The translations under genes and the position numbers were made by a program. From assembly GCA_019096065.1 (NCBI GenBank), contig JAGUCH010000002.1, positions 4,414,501 to 4,478,500 of the forward strand: 64,000 nt of DNA, written 5' to 3'. Below, in pieces: positions 63,001-64,000 of this stretch. How positions within the stretch are numbered: position 1 is the stretch's first letter; every line of letters starts with the position of its first letter. The notes under the pieces were generated by a model that was not told the origin of the DNA, ran no database searches, and saw only the letters and a list, made by a program, of their open reading frames with translations. Source of the DNA: Paracyclopina nana. Lineage: Eukaryota; Arthropoda; Copepoda; Cyclopoida; Cyclopettidae.

Positions 63001-63978
63001 CAATCTCCATTTCTCCGCCACACATCCACATCCTCAAGGAGATTTCGATATTTTCCCCACCCCAAATCTACATATAACGAAATTATCCTGATAATAGCAA
63101 AGTAATGTCTTGCATACCTCCATCTCTTCATCGTAAATGCCCAGTTTTATGAACCACTCTCTATCTATAGCAAACAATCCTCCAGCAATTGTAGGCGTTG
63201 TGAACGGCGAAGTAGGATCTCTGGCCCTTCTCGCTCTATCAGAGCTGGGAAGCCATTCCCAGAAAAAGTCCAGCTTCCAGTCAAATCCACCTTTTCGACA
63301 AAATGATGTCACTCAGCGAGCTATCATATTTCGCTAGTACATTTACCTCGTAAATATGAGGAAACTGGGAGAAATTCGAAATTCTCATAGCTGATGTTGT
63401 CTATGATTGGGCACACCAATCTTTTGGGATTGGCCATGATTCTTTCTAGCAGAGGTTCCAGCCATCCGGATTGCACCTGTGATGAAATAGTCTTCAGCAA
63501 AATATTTGATATTTGTGCACACAAAAACAAGCTTACTTCGCAGTGGCTATCGAGGAAAACCAGCACTTGACCAGAGGCTAGGAGGGTCCCTTTTATCCTC
63601 GACCTAATTAGCCCTTCGCGTTTCTCATTTCGGATCACTTTCACCTTGAATCAATATCATAAGAAGCATTCATCAATTTCACGGAAGAAGATAAACCTTT
63701 TTGATTGATTGCAATTCGTGCCCAACCTCTGCATCATCGTTGTTATCGTCGATGAGAATGATTTCATTGATGAGGTGGCTGGGGCTTCTCTCTAAAACGG
63801 ACACCTAGAGATAAAAAAGCCACCTTTGAGCTAATAGCAACACATTTCGAGCGCGTTATCATCAACATATACCACCGTTCTCAAAAGAGTCGATCGAGGT
63901 TCATCTCTAAACGTTATGATGACGCTGACATCAGGGGAGCCTGGAATGTTCCTAATCTTTGATGCACATTGGGGATTC
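60037..63978 (-). CDS. Polypeptide N-acetylgalactosaminyltransferase (5' end outside the window)
   Basis: Type II Golgi enzyme that starts mucin-type O-glycosylation by adding GalNAc to Ser/Thr. Eleven exons are visible: 63873-63978, 63697-63804, 63537-63644, 63347-63476, 63118-63290, 62941-63067, 62680-62882, 62542-62623, 62344-62486, 60171-60324, 60037-60113; 469 C-terminal residues. GT-A domain: [42 protein letters not shown] (DxH metal motif), [47 protein letters not shown] and [13 protein letters not shown] ricin-B lectin follows [16 protein letters not shown], with [25 protein letters not shown] and a final Gln-rich strand, stop at 60037. The cytoplasmic/TM part and the first catalytic exon lie beyond 64000. 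Which GALNT subfamily it belongs to is not clear. The 2.0-kb intron 60325-62343 hosts another gene. Confidence 0.96.
60632..60713. repeat. Degenerate 15-16-bp tandem repeat
   Basis: Five or six imperfect copies of GGCTAATTGGTAAAA, drifting at a few positions, just upstream of the nested gene and within the GALNT intron. Confidence 0.7.
60931..62322 (+). CDS. Intronless two-TM protein nested in a GALNT intron
   Basis: Single exon, 463 residues, ATG at 60931 in good context (ACAATGG). About 385 N-terminal residues are polar, rich in Ser, His, Asp and Arg, with [18 protein letters not shown], a Cys/His cluster ([20 protein letters not shown]) and a Ser run. They lack an obvious fold. Two TM helices follow near the C terminus: [20 protein letters not shown] (about 390-413) and [18 protein letters not shown] (about 425-448), ending RSGEQI. 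The first six-sevenths are therefore probably cytoplasmic, on a hairpin anchor. I recognise no family. The CpG- and GT-rich stretch at 60790-60830 may be the promoter. The absence of introns among intron-rich neighbours suggests retroposition or an old single-exon gene. Confidence 0.8.
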   Translation: MVKTRTPTPKKNALSSMEAILEEDPLLEQVEETVKPTGAGDDDHHDTIPTRDVGSKTPISILARKLAESSPHPHAHHHVHFYLPDGDHKKSKSQDRDQRELYPEVTVKDVTPERPLKYDHSRCEPNRCVHSRCDHLGCDHDAQTSVDSGHYEHYWHSSSGHKPDADLAFFESNETTMSSLARASRERFLQLESAWKADHRAHKKPSRSIGNLTKYDHHDPPRHFTQSDHLTTHKTRSGQLYLTHSSSSSSSRSLPSRKGPHKFLQVDQPVTLPKPKKPSLYRSLSDTWFTSPPKDDEYKDYSIAHRSEESLPELKYLQGCQSLNWRLEPKMRALSTPKKDLQKLVSHQSTQSLSEVTPLIKTFDADAIVHGLVQTNFESNLRKDQKRMSHLLAAVLAFAFSILAIVLLCKYVFVSSNVQEDPWTYDNWFILSGCFIGVIIFCYIMTLSQNRSDFRDMRSGEQI

Positions 63979-64000
63979 CTGGAACAATGCATGAAAAATG

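Overview
This window looks like nuclear DNA of an arthropod, most likely a pancrustacean. Genes run on both strands and have spliceosomal introns, mostly 48-110 nt in the compact half, with canonical GT-AG ends. Several families point the same way: a TTK-type BTB factor with the LRWNNHQ start, a secreted GH13 maltase of the arthropod type, a roadblock dynein light chain, DRGX, a full-length-type DNMT1 and a spinster-like transporter. All exon coordinates below were assembled by hand from splice signals and reading-frame continuity. Unless stated otherwise, exon lengths sum to a whole number of codons.

Layout. (1) 0.2-8.6 kb, minus: a BTB transcription factor. Its four common exons end on one phase-1 donor. 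That donor can join three separate 3' cassettes, encoding a Psq helix-turn-helix, a second Psq-like multi-exon module, or a pair of C2H2 fingers. (2) 8.6-27.8 kb: about 19 kb without a convincing coding gene. It holds candidate 5' UTR exons, tRNA-like relics, a 14-bp satellite and other small repeats. (3) 28.9-40.2 kb, compact: DNMT1 (+), tail to tail with a spinster-like MFS gene (-); a GH13 alpha-glucosidase (-), head to head with a type II membrane sulfotransferase (+). (4) 40.6-45.6 kb: two paralogous small one-TM proteins with Tyr-Gly/Asn-Ala-Pro repeat tails (41.6-42.6 and 44.9-45.5 kb, minus). Between them lie a small two-exon candidate gene whose first exon sits in one arm of a 176-bp palindrome, and a 40-bp satellite. 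(5) 47.4-51.6 kb: roadblock (-), head to head with an 11-exon conserved-looking 864-aa gene (+). (6) 52.9-54.2 kb, minus: an AIG1/GIMAP-like GTPase with an N-terminal signal peptide and a C-terminal membrane segment. (7) 56.6-58.6 kb, minus: DRGX homeobox gene. (8) 60.0-64.0 kb, minus: a polypeptide GalNAc-transferase truncated by the window edge. One of its introns contains an intronless 463-aa gene on the opposite strand.

The genes do not form one pathway. Two themes recur. Regulatory genes (BTB factor, DRGX) sit in or beside spacious non-coding DNA. Housekeeping and secretory-pathway genes (DNMT1, transporter, maltase, sulfotransferase, GALNT) are packed tightly, with head-to-head or tail-to-tail spacing of tens to hundreds of bases. 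In the packed part, stop codons often overlap or nearly touch the AATAAA polyadenylation signal.
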